From assembly GCA_009869945.1 (NCBI GenBank), contig WIXG01000121.1:124001-188000 (forward strand): a DNA stretch of 64,000 nt, written 5' to 3'. The notes under the pieces were generated by a model. The model worked only from the letters and a program-made list of their open reading frames with translations, had not been told where the DNA came from and made no database searches. The translations under genes and the position numbers were made by a program. Shown here piece after piece: positions 11,187-26,100 of the stretch. Each line of letters opens with the position of its first letter. The first letter of the stretch is position 1. This stretch comes from Mesaphorura yosii. Taxonomy: Eukaryota > Arthropoda > Collembola > Poduromorpha > Tullbergiidae.

Positions 11187-14100
11187 TCACATTTCAGTTT
11201 CTAAAGGCATACTCTTGCTTCGAGATGTCAGTGCTTGGAATTCGTCGTCTCTGCTTGGCTGGTGCTGAGTACCGGCAGGTGTCCTGCTGATTCGACTTGA
11301 CGTTGGAATGTACTGACTTCGAGCATGTCGCACTGGCGGCAACAGCACATCTCCACCGTCAACGTTAGTTTCTAAGTAGGTACTCACTGGTCGAGTTGTT
11401 TCATCTAAATCATAATCTAATTCTACCGTCGCATCGTCTTCCAAATCGTCTAAGCTCGTTTCGATTACTCGCCCTCGCGTTGTCGGGCCAAACCCTCGTG
11501 GATAAGTTCTTGGCGATGACTCGTCAAAAGACATCATTTCAGGTGATGAAGGTTTGGGCGGCGGAGGAGGCGGTGGAAGTGGTAATCGTTTCTCTTCGAG
11601 CTCGGGTGGGGACTGCAGCATTACCGGTTGGCTTCGAGTTGGGTGCAAATTACTTTGTTTCTCATACTCGTCCTTCGGTACGTACGATTTTCCTTCCCCG
11701 TACACATTCAAGGGCAATGATGGCCTCGTCGGTGGATAGCGATTCTGATCCATCTGAAGCTGGTCATAACTCTTAGAAAGCTGCTGCAGTGGAAGCGTCG
11801 GAGGAAGATAAGGTTCGTGAGACGGAGGTGTGTTGTCTGAGAGATCATCTGTCGACGTCGCTTGCAGAGGAAAAGTTGACGCAGTCGCCATCGACGCGCT
11901 TCGTGCAAAGTCATTGGACGCATTTGTATTTTTGTATTTTGTAAAGCCAGGCGTTCCATTCAGATTCGCACCGGTTGAGTCACCCCAGTAATCCTGCTGT
12001 GACTCTCCACCAACCGATGGAGTGTCGCGGAAGTTTTGGTTTTGGAATGTGAGATCATATGAATGGGGTTTCGTCGGAGTAACTTCCGCCCTGACATTCC
12101 GCACGTGGGACTTGGGCACCTGCGGTGGAGGCGGAGGAAGCCCATTTGCGGAGTAAGGGATCGGACGCGGACGTCCAATTCCGATTCCCATCGGCTGGCG
12201 GGAGATGTACCCTCCGCCTCCAAGCGGATCTTCAAACTCCGAAGAGGTACGGTGCGTCTGAGTGTCATACAAGTCGTAAGAACTTGTGTCTATGGAATTG
12301 AAGTGCGACGGAGTCTTCTCGAAAGAGTCAATGCTTCCATTGTGCCCATGCCCATTGTGTCCGTTCATTTTGTAATTGTTCAGAGTCGATTCTGGCATTG
12401 ATGTCATTGATTTTTGCTGCAATGGAGAACAGAATTAGAAAACCACCTAAGCTAAGTCACATTATTGCATGACGACATTCAACATTGTGTTGTTAATTCT
12501 TACAGAGCTTAAAATTTGAGCCACTCGTCTTCGATAGGCGGGGTCGCTCAGGCTTGCCATAGACGTTAATGAACGGCTTGACCTAATTGAAGCCCGCACG
12601 GAGTTCCTCCGTTCTAACCTCTCCTCTTTTCTTTGAGCTGACTTGGTGTAGCAAAACACGAGCAGGAAAATGATGAGCACAAGTGCGAGAACACCGGCGA
12701 CAAACGCGCCAATGGTTACTGTGTCGTTGGTCCATGTCAATGGATCGATTTTGATGCTGGGATCTAGCCAAATAATGACAAATGTAAATGGATTTCTAAC
12801 AGCGCAGTGGTATTAATAATCCAAACATGAATTTACCGGTTTCACAAATGAATGGAAGTTTGTAATCGCAGTCTTCTCTCACGACTTCGCCACGAACGAA
12901 GACGGTGCAGCTTCCAAAGCGGTCAATATCTTGCACCCAGACACGATCGTAGTAATCATAGTCTTCCTGTTGGCTTCTGATGAAATGTACGACTGCGTAG
13001 TAATTCGGATCCACGTAAGGCACCGTTGCGTTTTCTCGTTTGCAAAATTCCTTCGCTTCATTGAAGGTCATGTAGCCTCCGACGTAAATGTAGCATGTGT
13101 TGGAGACTAGGAAGTACGATGGTGGGCACTTGCCACTCAGAAGCGTACGATTGCTTTCGCGGAACGGGAGAAACAGAACGCGTAGCAGGTCAATGTTGTC
13201 GTTTTCGTCTCGGATGCGTCCCATGACCGGAATTGTTTCTGAGAAACCCCACCAATTGTGCCTTGCGTCTACGGCACTCATCTGCCTATCAAGCTGTTCT
13301 TTCTCAGTCCAACTGTAGACAGAAACACTAAATTAGTGAAAAGGAGTGGCTATTAAGAAGTCATGAACAAACGTCACTACTCACCTGACAGCTCTGGGTC
13401 TAAAGTATCCCAGTTTCAAGCCACGCCGTATATATTAATTGGAAAAGAGAAAGAGAAGGCTTGGGATTAAATAGTTCAACATGCTTTGCATTTGCTTTCA
13501 CAGCATACCGTGACTTGTTGACCGTTATAAGCTCGTACGCGTTGGCCGGATTTACAAAAATGTTGTCAATGTACTGTTGTCCGGTGCTTCCTGCAACAAT
13601 AGTGGCCTTCTCCTCAAGATAAACAGCGGAGTTCCTAAAATGCAAAGATCATACATGTGAATCATACGCGTGATAGCGTACTAAACGTCTTTATAGGGTA
13701 ATACTTACATGTAGAACGAGTTATGAGTGCAAGACTGATAAATTGGCAGCCGAACTTTATCGAATCCGGTAACATCCATGATGTGCTTCCCGTAATTCAT
13801 TGAGAAGTAGTTTTCAGTGAGATTTGAGACGACCTGGGAGTAGAATTGGAATTATGGCACTTGCAGAATTTTCTGGTACTTGAAAGTTTCTGGGTTTGTG
13901 AACTAACCTGAGTTAGGGTGACGACATCACGATAGCTTGCATTGTTTCTTGTGACAAAGTTTCGGTAGAACACAACTTCTTGGAACGGACTGCTGCGTTT
14001 TCCTTCGACATACAAAACTTCGCGATTTGTATTGTTCTCAAATATATTATTGTAAATAAACGCCTTCAAAGAGGTTGCTGATCCACTCGAGTCTGCCAAA

Positions 14101-17100
14101 ATGTGCATCCCGCCTTGATTGTTGCGAATTACATTGTTCTGTAAAAAAAATGCACCCGTGAATGAACGACTAGTTAATTGACATTACACTAGGCATGGAC
14201 TCACCATGAAGTAAATGTAGCGCATATTTTGCACATCGAATCTGATGGCAGATCTGCATGAAGAGAAATTTCCATAAAACTGCTTGCAATTGCCATCAAA
14301 CCGATTTCTTTCCAGCGTAACCATCGGGCTTATTTCTCCTGCAGATCCGTAGTACACTGCACCCAGTGTGTTGTTAATGAATTCAGTGTACGTAATGTTA
14401 TGCTGGATGTCACGCTCCAGGCCATGCGGCGAAACTGGCAGCGTGAGAACTTCTGCGACGAAGCCGTGATATTCTGTTGCGCCAGTTGCGTGCAGCTTTA
14501 CGCTCAGGCTAGGCCAGCTTGTTTGGTAGAATTTGTTAGAGATGCTCTCATTCATAGAAATTGTAGCGATCTCTTCACTGGTGATATTGTAAATATCGCC
14601 ATCAATCAGTTTGATGTAGTCTGGTGCCCAAGGCTTGCCGGTCGAGTTGTAAAGATTTAATTGCAGAAGCCTACAACGCACTCAACCAAATTCAAATACA
14701 GATTCTGGGAATACTAATGAAAAGTTCAAGATTTTTCTTACCTGAAACCAAGATTCTTTGACTGATAAACACTCGTGAATATCTTCACGCAATCCACCGG
14801 GTGATTGTCGTACTTGTAGTACACAACTACTCTTTCTTCAACAATAATCTCTTTGTTCGTATCACAAATATCAATCATTCCAAACAGTCCGTACGGAATT
14901 TCAATATGTTTCAAAGGAAAGAAGGAGCTAGATGTTGAGTCTTGAGCTTCGCCAGTCAGAGAGACGCCCGTGAAACCGGCTCCGATGTTGTCCCAAATGC
15001 TGTACAACCATAAAGCATTTACTTTCCGAATCTCTTTCATCCAAATCTTTGCTGGCATTAACTTACAAGTTTCGATCGAATCGGAGAGTTTTCGGAGCCG
15101 AGATGATTGAGATTCCATGCGAAGCCGATTTTGTGATGTTCACGTATCGCAAAATCGGACTTTGCTGTATGCTCAAAATTGCTGGGCTCTTCTCGTTATG
15201 CAAAATTCCTGCCCCGTAAATGTTGACGAATTCCATAATGCTTTCTTCTTTCTCGTACGAGTTGTGCGTGACGATGTCATGCATGCGATGCTCAAACGAA
15301 TGCTGTTCGAAGTCTGGGACGGAAAACCTGAACGTAAAAGATACCAGTGAATGGAAGTGAAGTGCCAGAAGATCCAGCAATCCAGGGTTAGACGAAGGAA
15401 GGCATTTTATTGTCTTACCTAATTCCACCCCAGTAGTCCATCGTCCGGTCAAGGTTTCTTTCGCCACAATTGATAAATACAAACTTATCATCCCAATAGC
15501 ATGGATAATCATACCCATACAGTTGCCCGTTCATTCGGATTGGACAGTCGTCCAAATTTTTCTCATCGCCTAAAGAAAGAAGCCAATTCCTTAATGGTTG
15601 CTTCATAACTTGAAAAGTTTCAATTTCCATCAGCTTACCAACACATTGAAACGGTTCCGGCCACTGTCGGATTCGATTTCCATAATTAAAATTGTACAAG
15701 TACTCCAGTCTTATATCAAAGTCTAGGAACACGTTCATGTGATCAAATCCAAGTTGCCGACAAATAACTTGCACGTTCCTTTCCGTAAAACGGTTATCGC
15801 AAATCGGAATCCACTGAAGAGTAGTTTTGTTGAAGTACTCCAGGAAGCCTTCATTTGCACCAGGCTCGCATTTGTCTTCAATGCAAAGTCGGACGGATTT
15901 CTCTCCGTCCTCGTAGCGCATTCGAGGTCTGGATTCAAGTTCCTCCTACAAAAGATCATCATCACCGAATTGAGTGCGTGAATTTTTGCACGTGCTATTA
16001 GTTAGGAGATTAGTACTTACCCTTTTCTGTACCGTGATTGGTCTCATGATGATTGGAGCGTCCGGATCGCCTACGAAATGGCGGAGGAGTTTAAACTTCG
16101 CACGTATTCCATAATATGTCTTTAATTTCATGCATCAAATGACATTCACCTTGCGCAATGAGCGGTCCCAACGCGAGAATTCCGACGCTCGGATAAAACT
16201 CCAGTACCACACCGGGCGCAATATTCAACATGGAATTTGGCATGATGGTCAAATCAGACTTGACAATGTAGGGCTCCCTCCTGTAGTACAGCGTGAGCGG
16301 ATGCATGAGCCGACCCGCCAAGTGGTCCAAGGTCACTTCGTTCTCAGTCTCAAATGTCGTGGAAATTGGAGCATCAAAATTGTCTTGCAGGAAGAACGGA
16401 CGGTAAAGCGCAATTCCGTAACTGTTCCAGTCGTCAAAGTCGAATATCTTCTCCTTGATGCGCATCGGGTCTGCCGTTCCCCACCTAGACAAGGACCGGA
16501 ACTTGAAATTATGCCTGCTGGACGCAGAATGCGGATTTTCGACAGAAGATACTTACCAATTCTTAATCACATTCAAGTGATTGTCCAGTCTTGCAGTTTT
16601 GATCCCGGCCACCAGTTCATAGTCCAGTGAATTATCACCAAACAAATTATTTGTGATGTTGACTTTTTGCACGCCTCGAAGCCCAAGCACAAAACTTTCT
16701 GGCTGGTACGTTGCGTTATTGAGAATTCGACGGTAGCCATACTGTTCCGTGTGATATCCGTACGGCAGTGTGTTTAGTTTGACTTGATTTCGTACAAAAT
16801 ACGCCTGAACTTGTCCAGAGATTTCCGACTGCGAGTCCGCGTTGAACTGCACCACGTGCGCGGCCTTGTTTGATAGGAATCGGTTGTTGAATATCATTAT
16901 CTGCTTCTCCATTCCGGACAGCGTGAATACACCGTGCTTGCAGTCGTTGTTCGCAAAATTCGAATCGACCACAATCACTTTGCTGTAGTGGCCGTCAATG
17001 TGAACTTCAAAGTTTGAGTTGTGGACGAATGTGACATTCTCGAAGTGGACCGAATGCGTATAATTTTCGTTGTACTGCCAGACATACGGCAAAGCGACTT

Positions 17101-20100
17101 GGAAGCCGCCCTCCTTGTTTCGCTCGATTATGTTGTCACGAAGAATCCAGTGGAATAGGTTGTTGGCACTTCGAAGATCTCTGTAAGACACATGACACAT
17201 GATTAATGCCATTAATCCCAGAAATTATTGGTCTATCTAAGTTTTAATCAACGTACTTGCTGTATTGAAATATGGCCTTATTGTTGTCTGTGATGCTACT
17301 TGAGTTGATCATAAAAGTGACCTCTGAAATGTTTGATTGATAAATCTCACGATACGGCGCGAACACGTGGAAAGCTTCTCCCTGATTGAAAGAAATATCA
17401 CATCGCAGGACTTCAATGGACTCGTTCGCCTTTCTCAAGTACAAGTCTCCATCTTCATTTTCGTAACGGTTGTAATGAATGGCAGCAATTCCTCGTCCGT
17501 TGTAGCGTATGTTCGTGTCCTGCAGGTCCAATTTTGGCAATGGACCTTTGACGCAATTCTTGAGACAAGATCGAGAAAACCGGTCATGACTCTCAGGCGC
17601 CCGAATTGCTCGAACTTGAAGAATACAATTGCCGCGTGGTTTGGAACCGCTTTTGTACCAGAAGGTGATCCCATATGAACTACTCAGTGTGGGAAACGTG
17701 ACTTGGTCTCTCTTCACTGACCATATTTCTAGATCAGGAAAATATTCGATGCCATCCTTAGCCGGAATGTCATGCCGATCGTAAATCCAAAGCTCTTCTG
17801 TCGTTTCGTTGTGAAATGGGTTCATGAGTTGTATTGAAATGACGAAATTCTGGTCCCGAGCAACAATGTTGTAAACTTCGTTCACGTCAGGAGTTGGCAG
17901 TGTTACGATGAACTTGTACTCGTCTTCGCTTAGCCACAAATCTCGAGATACCATCGGCAGGTACTCGATTTTATCCTTCTTGCCTGTCGTAATCCAACCC
18001 GCAATCTCTCGCTGGTGTGCACGCAAAATGGCCGGGTCATGAAGTATGCCAGCACCTTTATTGTGTTCAATGGTGCAACCTCGCATTTTCATTCCAAGCT
18101 GGCGAAGTAAAACTCCATTGCCCAGATTCCTGCTGAATTCAGATCGGTCAACGTAATTGACTGCGTCGGGGAAGTAAATGTCCGAGTAAACGATCCCGAG
18201 ACCGTCGCCAGTGTTGTCAGAGACGCGTACGTCAGACAAAACATGGTGGCTGAAGTCCAGTTGGATGGCTGTAAAAATTTAGAATACGAATTTTTAAAAC
18301 TGCAAGTGCATTCAAATACTCTGATTAGAGTAAACACATCATGGAACAATTCACTGGAGAATTCTCTGGAAACAATTCTCTGGGAACAATTTCTTTGGAA
18401 ATACCCGACCTTTACACGCTAACTTCATTCGTCCCGCGTGAGGTACCTGGTTTGTGTTCACTCGTATGGGGGTCGAGTAAACCAGCTTTTTCAACGACGG
18501 CAAACTTCATGACTCCTTTTGGTGCGGATGGAGACAATCGAATCCCAGCCCAAGCCGTATCATAGCACTTCATCCCGACGATTTCATTTTGTGAACAGGA
18601 ATTTTCAATGTCCTCGCCAATCTCTGCCTCGCATTTTGTGATATCGGTGTCCCAGTCAGTGCACTTGGCATTGCTAAGTTAAAGACAGACAGCAGAATGT
18701 AGAACTTGGCAATTAACACTGCATTTTCTCAATTAAAGCTGTTTACCTCATTTGCACAGGTTCAGAAGGTGCGGATATTGGAATCTCAAATTGCTCGAGA
18801 CGCCAGTCGTGCGGATTCAACACGAGTCCCATTTGACGGCATGCGACTGACGCGTCTTCGATGTCAAAATTATAGTTACAAACGGAACCCCACATGTTCT
18901 CAATACGAACCTGACCAAATGAAATGTTATCAGTTCTTCTGATCTCTTAGTCCAGTTAATGCTACTTGGCGGGTTCTTTAGGTTACCTGAAGTCGTCCCT
19001 CCTTCCGCGTTCTACCACCAACCAGTCTCACCGCAGAATCGGTCGCGTTCATTCTCCCGGTTTCAAACAGTGTGAATTTGACATTTTCCCCATCTCCGTG
19101 CCCGAACCCTTCAGCGTGAAACTGCCCACCAATCAACATGCCCACGGACGGCATAAACTTCAAGGTGACTCCAAACGAAATCTGAAGGTGCCCACCCGGC
19201 CGAACGCTGATGTCACGAACGACTCTACAAACGGATTTTTAATTAGCAGCCGCCCACGAAGACATTAAACTCGACCGGCGCTTCGTTATCTTACTTACTT
19301 GTATTCTCCTTTGGTCAACGTCTCCCTGCCTGTAATTTCTCCACCGATGATCTTTTCAGGATTGTCAAACGGCGGTACGAATAATGGCATCGTCATTGCG
19401 ATCTCTGTATTCGGATCGGTAGGGTTCAGTAGAAATGGAATGTACACAATTCTGGCCAAGTTGAACCGATCTTTACGGTCAAACACACGGTAGTAAATTT
19501 CTCGTTCCTCAGTTGATCCTAACCAGTTGAACGTGCAATTCAGTTCATAGCTCTGATCTTGGACGTGAGAGCCAATCTCGTATTTGGACTCCGTGTTTTG
19601 AATGACGTTTCGATAAACGTCAATGTTTGGCGATGCGATCACTACCGGCGCACTGACACGACTTCTCGGGTTCAGTTGAGTCATGTCTTCGATTCGATTG
19701 TATCGGACAAAATTCTGCGTAAAGACTAGCTTTTGTACTTTCGGCGATACGTGATTGAGTCCAAGCGATGCCACAAACAGTCCCGAATTGTACTCAAAAA
19801 CGTTCTCGGACACGTGAACTCTCGCCGGCGAACTTTCGAGCTCTTTCTTGTCTTCACTCTCAATTGCCATGCAGCCTTTCACGGAATTCTTCGTAAAAAA
19901 GTTATGTTCGATCATTGCATCAACGTTCACAAGCGGCTTGAGCAGAAGCCCAATTCCCTCATTCGAAATGAACTGGTTGTGTCCGATTTCCAGCCTGAGT
20001 AGATTCCCGAACGTTTTACTCCGAATGCCAGGAAGCCAGCATGACCAAACTTCTATTCCGGGTTTCAGTTTACTCTCACGCACTAAATTCCCACTGATGT

Positions 20101-23100
20101 TCACGATGGCGTTCGCGCAAAAATTCCCGACGAAAATTCCAATGTCGTCATTTCTCGCAATTTCGGTGTACTCCACAACAGTTTCTTGCTCGGCCGGAAG
20201 CTTCTCCGAAGTTTCGTTGAACCAGATCGCAATTCCCTTCCCGGTGTTCGAACTAATTGTGGAGCGCGAAATGTTCCTGCAGCCTCCGCCGTACGTGATG
20301 TTGACTCCATCACCAACGTTGGAAATTATTTCGGAACGTGAAATGTTGACGTGCCCAACTCCGCCAAGGACATGGACTCCAGCAACGTTTGTGTTCAGTT
20401 TCACGACAGATTTGTACACGATGACTTGGCTTCTGATGTTTTCCACAGCGATTCCACGTCCGTTATTGTTTGAGATGACCGAATTTGACACTTGAAGCTC
20501 GTAATCTTTGCCTAAAAAGAGCAACAGAACAAAACACGTGTACCATTCGCCTGAAAGTGACATTGGATAAACCACCGTAACAAATTGACTTACTTCTGCC
20601 TGCAACAATGTCCATATAAAGCAGCAGCTTGGCTTGTGGTTTGGCTTTGTACTCGACGTAAAGAGAATCTCGCATGGAAGTGATCGATTGCGGCCAAGTC
20701 TCGTTCTTGACCCTGATCGTGGTGAGAAGTGGCGATCTTGAGTCCGGGCCATCGTAAATCATTAACACGGCTCCGTTGTCGACGGTGCTCATCATGTACG
20801 GGAAATGCACAGTCAACACGTAGCCGGGGCGAACAGTAAAGCGCTGAAATGCCACAATTTCTTTATAGCAATCTGCATTTGCATTTCAACTTGCATTAAT
20901 CAATGACTTTTCCTCGTGCTCACCTTTCGGCAGTCTTTTGGCAACAATGCAGTCTGAAATTGATCGACTGTCAGTCTCAGAGGGTAGATTTGATTGATCG
21001 TGATTGGAACAGTGCACAAGTCAAACGTTTCAATTCCATCAAGTCGTTGTTCAGGCGTAAAATCGTTGAATATGTACAGAATTCCGTCCGCTCCGTTGGA
21101 GTCGACAAGACAGTTGTCAATTCCGAAACGGCTGGCCGAACTGTTCACGTAGATTCCAAACCCTGAAAGAAAACGACATAAATCATTTCACCGGGTCTCT
21201 ATCTCATTCACACATACTCAATCCTGAATTATTTCCGCTCCCTAATGAGATTTCGCCTTTTCTTAGCGTGGTCAGTCAGCATGAATTCAATGATTGCATT
21301 GTAATTGTCATTAGTGTGGAATTTGTCATCTCGTTCGAGAAAAATTGAATTTTTACACCTCGCACCTCGAGAATTCTTGAAACTAGTTCTTCGCTTCAAC
21401 AGTTTCTTTTGGCCTGACATCATTTGTCATACTTTAATGCAACAATTGCCCAATCGCGCCGACAGAGACTCCCTTGCACTTTTTCGTGAGTGCTCAACCG
21501 GCTCAGACTCGACGGTCTGAATTTGTCATTTGATCCTTTTCTTTACACTCGCTGTACGTCGTTTTTGTTTACCTGCATTGTTCCGGAATGTTGAATTGCG
21601 TATCGTATGCGTTGTTGGATTCGTAATGTTGATTCCATTGTACGCCGAGTTTTCAACGCGCAGGTTCGTCATTGAGGGCGGAACACCTGATGTTTCAATA
21701 GCCGACGTCGTGTTGTAACCGTAGCCGACACCCGCGTTGAGAATGTCGACGTACTTCAGAAATGAGAGCGACTCTTTGATCCGAAGCGTGTTGTCGTGAA
21801 TGTACGTCTCGCGATACTGCGCGTTGTCGAAGCGGAGGCCTCGCCAGTGGTGCTCGACTCGCGATGGGAAGCGATGAAATGTGTCGCAGCGAATTGCAAG
21901 ATTCGGATGGTGATCTGTGTGGCAAGTGCAAGAATTGTTTAATGCATGCACTGAAATTTGGCTGAGCCGCTTGTAGCTTGTTGACTTACCGCACACGCCA
22001 GACCCGAGCTTCCGCCCTGCCCAATTCGGGCAGTCTTTAATATGTCCTTCGAGTCCCAAACAGTGTGGCCTTTCCCAGAGCATCTGCTTTGTGTCATTTT
22101 GGTGCTCCATCCACGGCCAGTATTCGCCTCCGGTAAATCCCAGTTCACGGCACACGACGTTTATATCGATTTCAGTCCAACTAAAAACCGTGTAAAAGCG
22201 CATGTTAAATTAAACTACGTGCATCGAATTTTCGCGAATCTGCTGACTGCTTACTTTCTTGAATTTGTACAGACTGATCTCCAATGTCCGTGATGGTACA
22301 CTTGCACTCGCCCAGCAAACGGCAGTGGTCCCTCCATCAGACGAACTTCAGGCCCATCGGCCATCTCGGGCGAGCCAGACACTTGCCTCCGCATGCGCGT
22401 GTTGATGATTGTGTCGGGCGAAAAGTACTCTGTCGAACTACTTATAGGATACGAAACCGTTGAGTAATAATGATTGTCATTGGGTTTCATCAGTCTTCCG
22501 GATTTTGACGATGTCATGGTTAAAGGCGTGTTCATGGACGTGCTCATTAAAATTCGTTGGTCTTCAGTTCCCTGCAAGAAAGAATTAAATTTATTGATAA
22601 GTGCAATCTTTACTGATTCACATCCTTCTCGAGATTCTTCTTCAATTTCGTAAATTCACATGTAATTTGCAACGAAATTCGCAATTGTGCCGTATCTTCT
22701 TCGTAATTACTCATTCTAATATCGGTTATTAAAATAATAACCTGCATCTAATGCTAATGCATTGTAGTGACTACTTTTGAGACTTTTGACAGCCAAATTG
22801 AATGTTTTGTTTCAAACGCGCATTTTGTTTTAGCAAAGTAGCAGACTGTAATTACTGCTTCTTGTAAGATTTTCGCACACTTTATCACAAAAGGAGAGTG
22901 GCACATAAAAATAACGATCTTCATTCATCTTCGTCTTTGTCAAAGACGAAAGACTCCTCTGCCTCTTGACAGGTGCTGACGAAATTAACCATTAGAAAGC
23001 TTCTCCTTCGTTTTACTGCGAGCGAGACGCGAGTGGATCGTGACTGACAATAACATAATTGCCGGTAGTGTTCTCATCTTCTCATTAGCGAAGTAATTTT

Positions 23101-26100
23101 ATTGCAGTCGCAAAATGCAATTACGGGCGGGTGGGACGAAAAAGTAAGTAAAACGAGACAATCTCAATCTCAACGGGACAGGAATGTTTCGTTCATGTAA
23201 ATCGTAAAGTAAATCACCTGCTTCAACTCGTCGAGTCCTCAATTGGTGAGGTCCAACTTAATTTGAGGGCTCAGGCTTTTATCTCACTGAACAAGCAAAT
23301 ATTAATAGTAATTTATGAGCAAGACCAAGCAAAAAGAGTGTAAACTGGCAAGTCATCATGACACCAATGAATAAAGCTCTAGATTTAACGAGAACGATTA
23401 CAGACAGCCATTCAGGCATTTGACTTTCCGTACCTTCTTCAAATGTCATTCATATTTATGATCCGTTTTAACAAGCCAAGCGAGATTCAGCTGTTTGTCC
23501 TCAATAGGTGCCAATGCCAAATTGAGCTTGTGCTTGTTGCTTTTGCCTTACGAAACTCCTCGCCATTTGGAATTAGGCAGACAAATATTTGTACGGCTCG
23601 GCCAGAACGAAAGGTTCAGCTGCTTGGCGTTTCGAATCAAGTTCATTCGTCGCCATGGTCTTGCTTTTTTACCCAAAATTAGGTGTCATTATACTCGCAT
23701 TTCGACATTACAATCTTGGGTAAATATAAGTTGAGGAAGTAAAGTGACTCGACTCCGAATCGGAGACGTACGGCAAGGCAAACAGGGCGTAAGCTTTTGA
23801 GGTGGAGTAGTAGCAGCAGCAATTTGGCAATTTGGAAAGACAGAACAGGAGGAATGAGCAAGGCGAAGGTGGGAAAACGAAGACGAAGCGCAGCAAGAAG
23901 GAATTCTCTAATGACTTGACTAGCTCGGACGGAGGAAGTACGCTCCATAAAGCATGAAGTTCAGTGAATGACGCTACAGCTACTTTTGCATGTTTAAATA
24001 TGAACTTCTTCGTCTTCGCCTCCCGTTCAACAATGACCGTACCGTGATGAGCAACAAATCTTTCATTTGCCGTGGCTCAGCTTGTCGTATTGGCGGGCGT
24101 AACGTGTAGTAATACGTAATTCTTACGAATGTCAGTGTCAGAGTGCATTGACAGCAGAGAGCCGAGCCGACAGATAGTTAGACAGTTTTTGATAATTCAG
24201 ATTTGCTTTCTGAGTTATCCGGCCATGATGTTGAGCAGTATTTGGAGAAGGAGCTTGCGATTGAAGAAAATCGTCTTAAATTGGATCAAACCGAGAAGGA
24301 GCTAGAGTACCAGTTCAAATTGAAATCGGATGAGAGGAGAATCGAAATGGAGGAAAGAATTGCATTGCGAAAACTGGAGTTGGAGTATGATGATAGGGAT
24401 CAATTGCATTTAGTAAATGTAATTTAATAAAGTTGGATGCTGCCATTTTATGCTCATATGCAGATGGCATTTGGCATATACTCTATTTGCAAATGCATTT
24501 GCTATTTGTGAGAGTCAGAGTCGTTGGAGCAAAAACTCTCTAATAAATGCACATTCCAAACGGCTTCTTGCTTTTGTCATTTCTACCGACTAAACGCATA
24601 TCTGCACACTGTAGAGAATAAGCGAATGAATGAGCGTTCATTACAACTAATTCAGTTACAAGTTTCTGGAAATTATACGGCTTAATTTTATTACACCTTT
24701 TTATGGTAGAAATGCTTCATGCCGCAAAAAGGATGCAAGTTACCGGATTGCATTACTGCTTGGGATTAGTCGTAATCGTGCTCCGGTTCACATTTTCTCT
24801 ACGAAATCTTGCTCCTGCTCCCTTGTTTGTTTACCCTATCCGAATGCCGAAATAAGAAATCGACGTACACACAATTTTACATTTACACCGTTTCCTTGCA
24901 TTTGAGATCTCCTGGGAACTCAAGAGCTAACCGGCCAGTACCGTGTCGTACCGGCTTTTATGCGTTAATAGTGTTTACTTAATTCATGCTTAGCCTTTAA
25001 TTTAATTCAAGCGATGATTTGATGTGCTGTTCGTTCTAGATGCCGTGCCATGCCTAGTTTTATGCGTGAAGCGCGATTTGGTCCTAATTCCACGTTCCCT
25101 TTTTTTAATACTAAATTGCAGTCAAGAGAATACGAACCGCTGATTAAAATGACACGAAACGAGTTAGCAGCTTGTTTTACAGCCTACCACGGCCACCCGT
25201 CGTAATAAGCATTTTTCTGTTTTCAGTCGGCATCCATGCGATCTAAATCAAGTTTTCTTTGCGCACACACGCATGGAATCTAGATTAAATCATTATATGA
25301 ATGAGCCACAAACACCGGGGAACGACGATAGTAATCTTTCGGAGTTTACTGCTGAGAATGGGAACTTTCTCAGTCCGTCTGTATCAAGATGAGTCCAAGA
25401 TTAAGTTTTTGTATTCCTGTGCACGCAAATTCCTTTCAGTTCCGTTCGCGAAGATCTGCACGTAAAGGTACGTAGAAGCTGTAAAAACTCCTCCATGTTT
25501 TGAGTAACGGCAAGTGGATAATGCTGACTGTTGACTATTTATTTCCTGCCGTAAATATTTGCTTTGCTTTACGCAATTTTGCTTTTGAAAATTGAAAGAA
25601 ACATTTTCACGCCAGCATTTGAGAAATAGCGTGTTCGCCTATATGAGAAGTTGGTTCCTAAATCTTGACACCTGGCTGCTGCGGTGGGGCGAACACGAAT
25701 TAAATGCAATGCAATAACCTTTCTTAACCATTCATGCATTATTGCCCAGACAAAAGGAAAGAGGCGTGAATTTCGCACTGACTTTGACTTTTTATTATTC
25801 TCATGTACTTTCAGACCATGCAAATGTGTCAAGGGTTGAGTGACAAGCAATCGTTCACCGTTCTGCTTCAATTCAAGTCCAAGTGAATCCAGACAAATTG
25901 TCTCGTGAAGTGTGAATGAAATCGGGTAGGAAATACGAGAATCGATGAAAGGGATCAAATGACAATGAAACGGTCAATAAGAAGACCTAAACTCGACCGC
26001 TTACTTTACTGCTCCAATTCACTGCGTTGAATAATGACAATGAGCCCCGACAATAAATGCACATAAATTATAGATTTCGTTTCATTCATAAAAGTGTAGA

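Noticed and set aside
19848-20495. 215-codon plus-strand frame opposite bark exon 8
   Set aside because: It lies exactly over a coding exon of bark with beta-helix repeats and has no similarity of its own.
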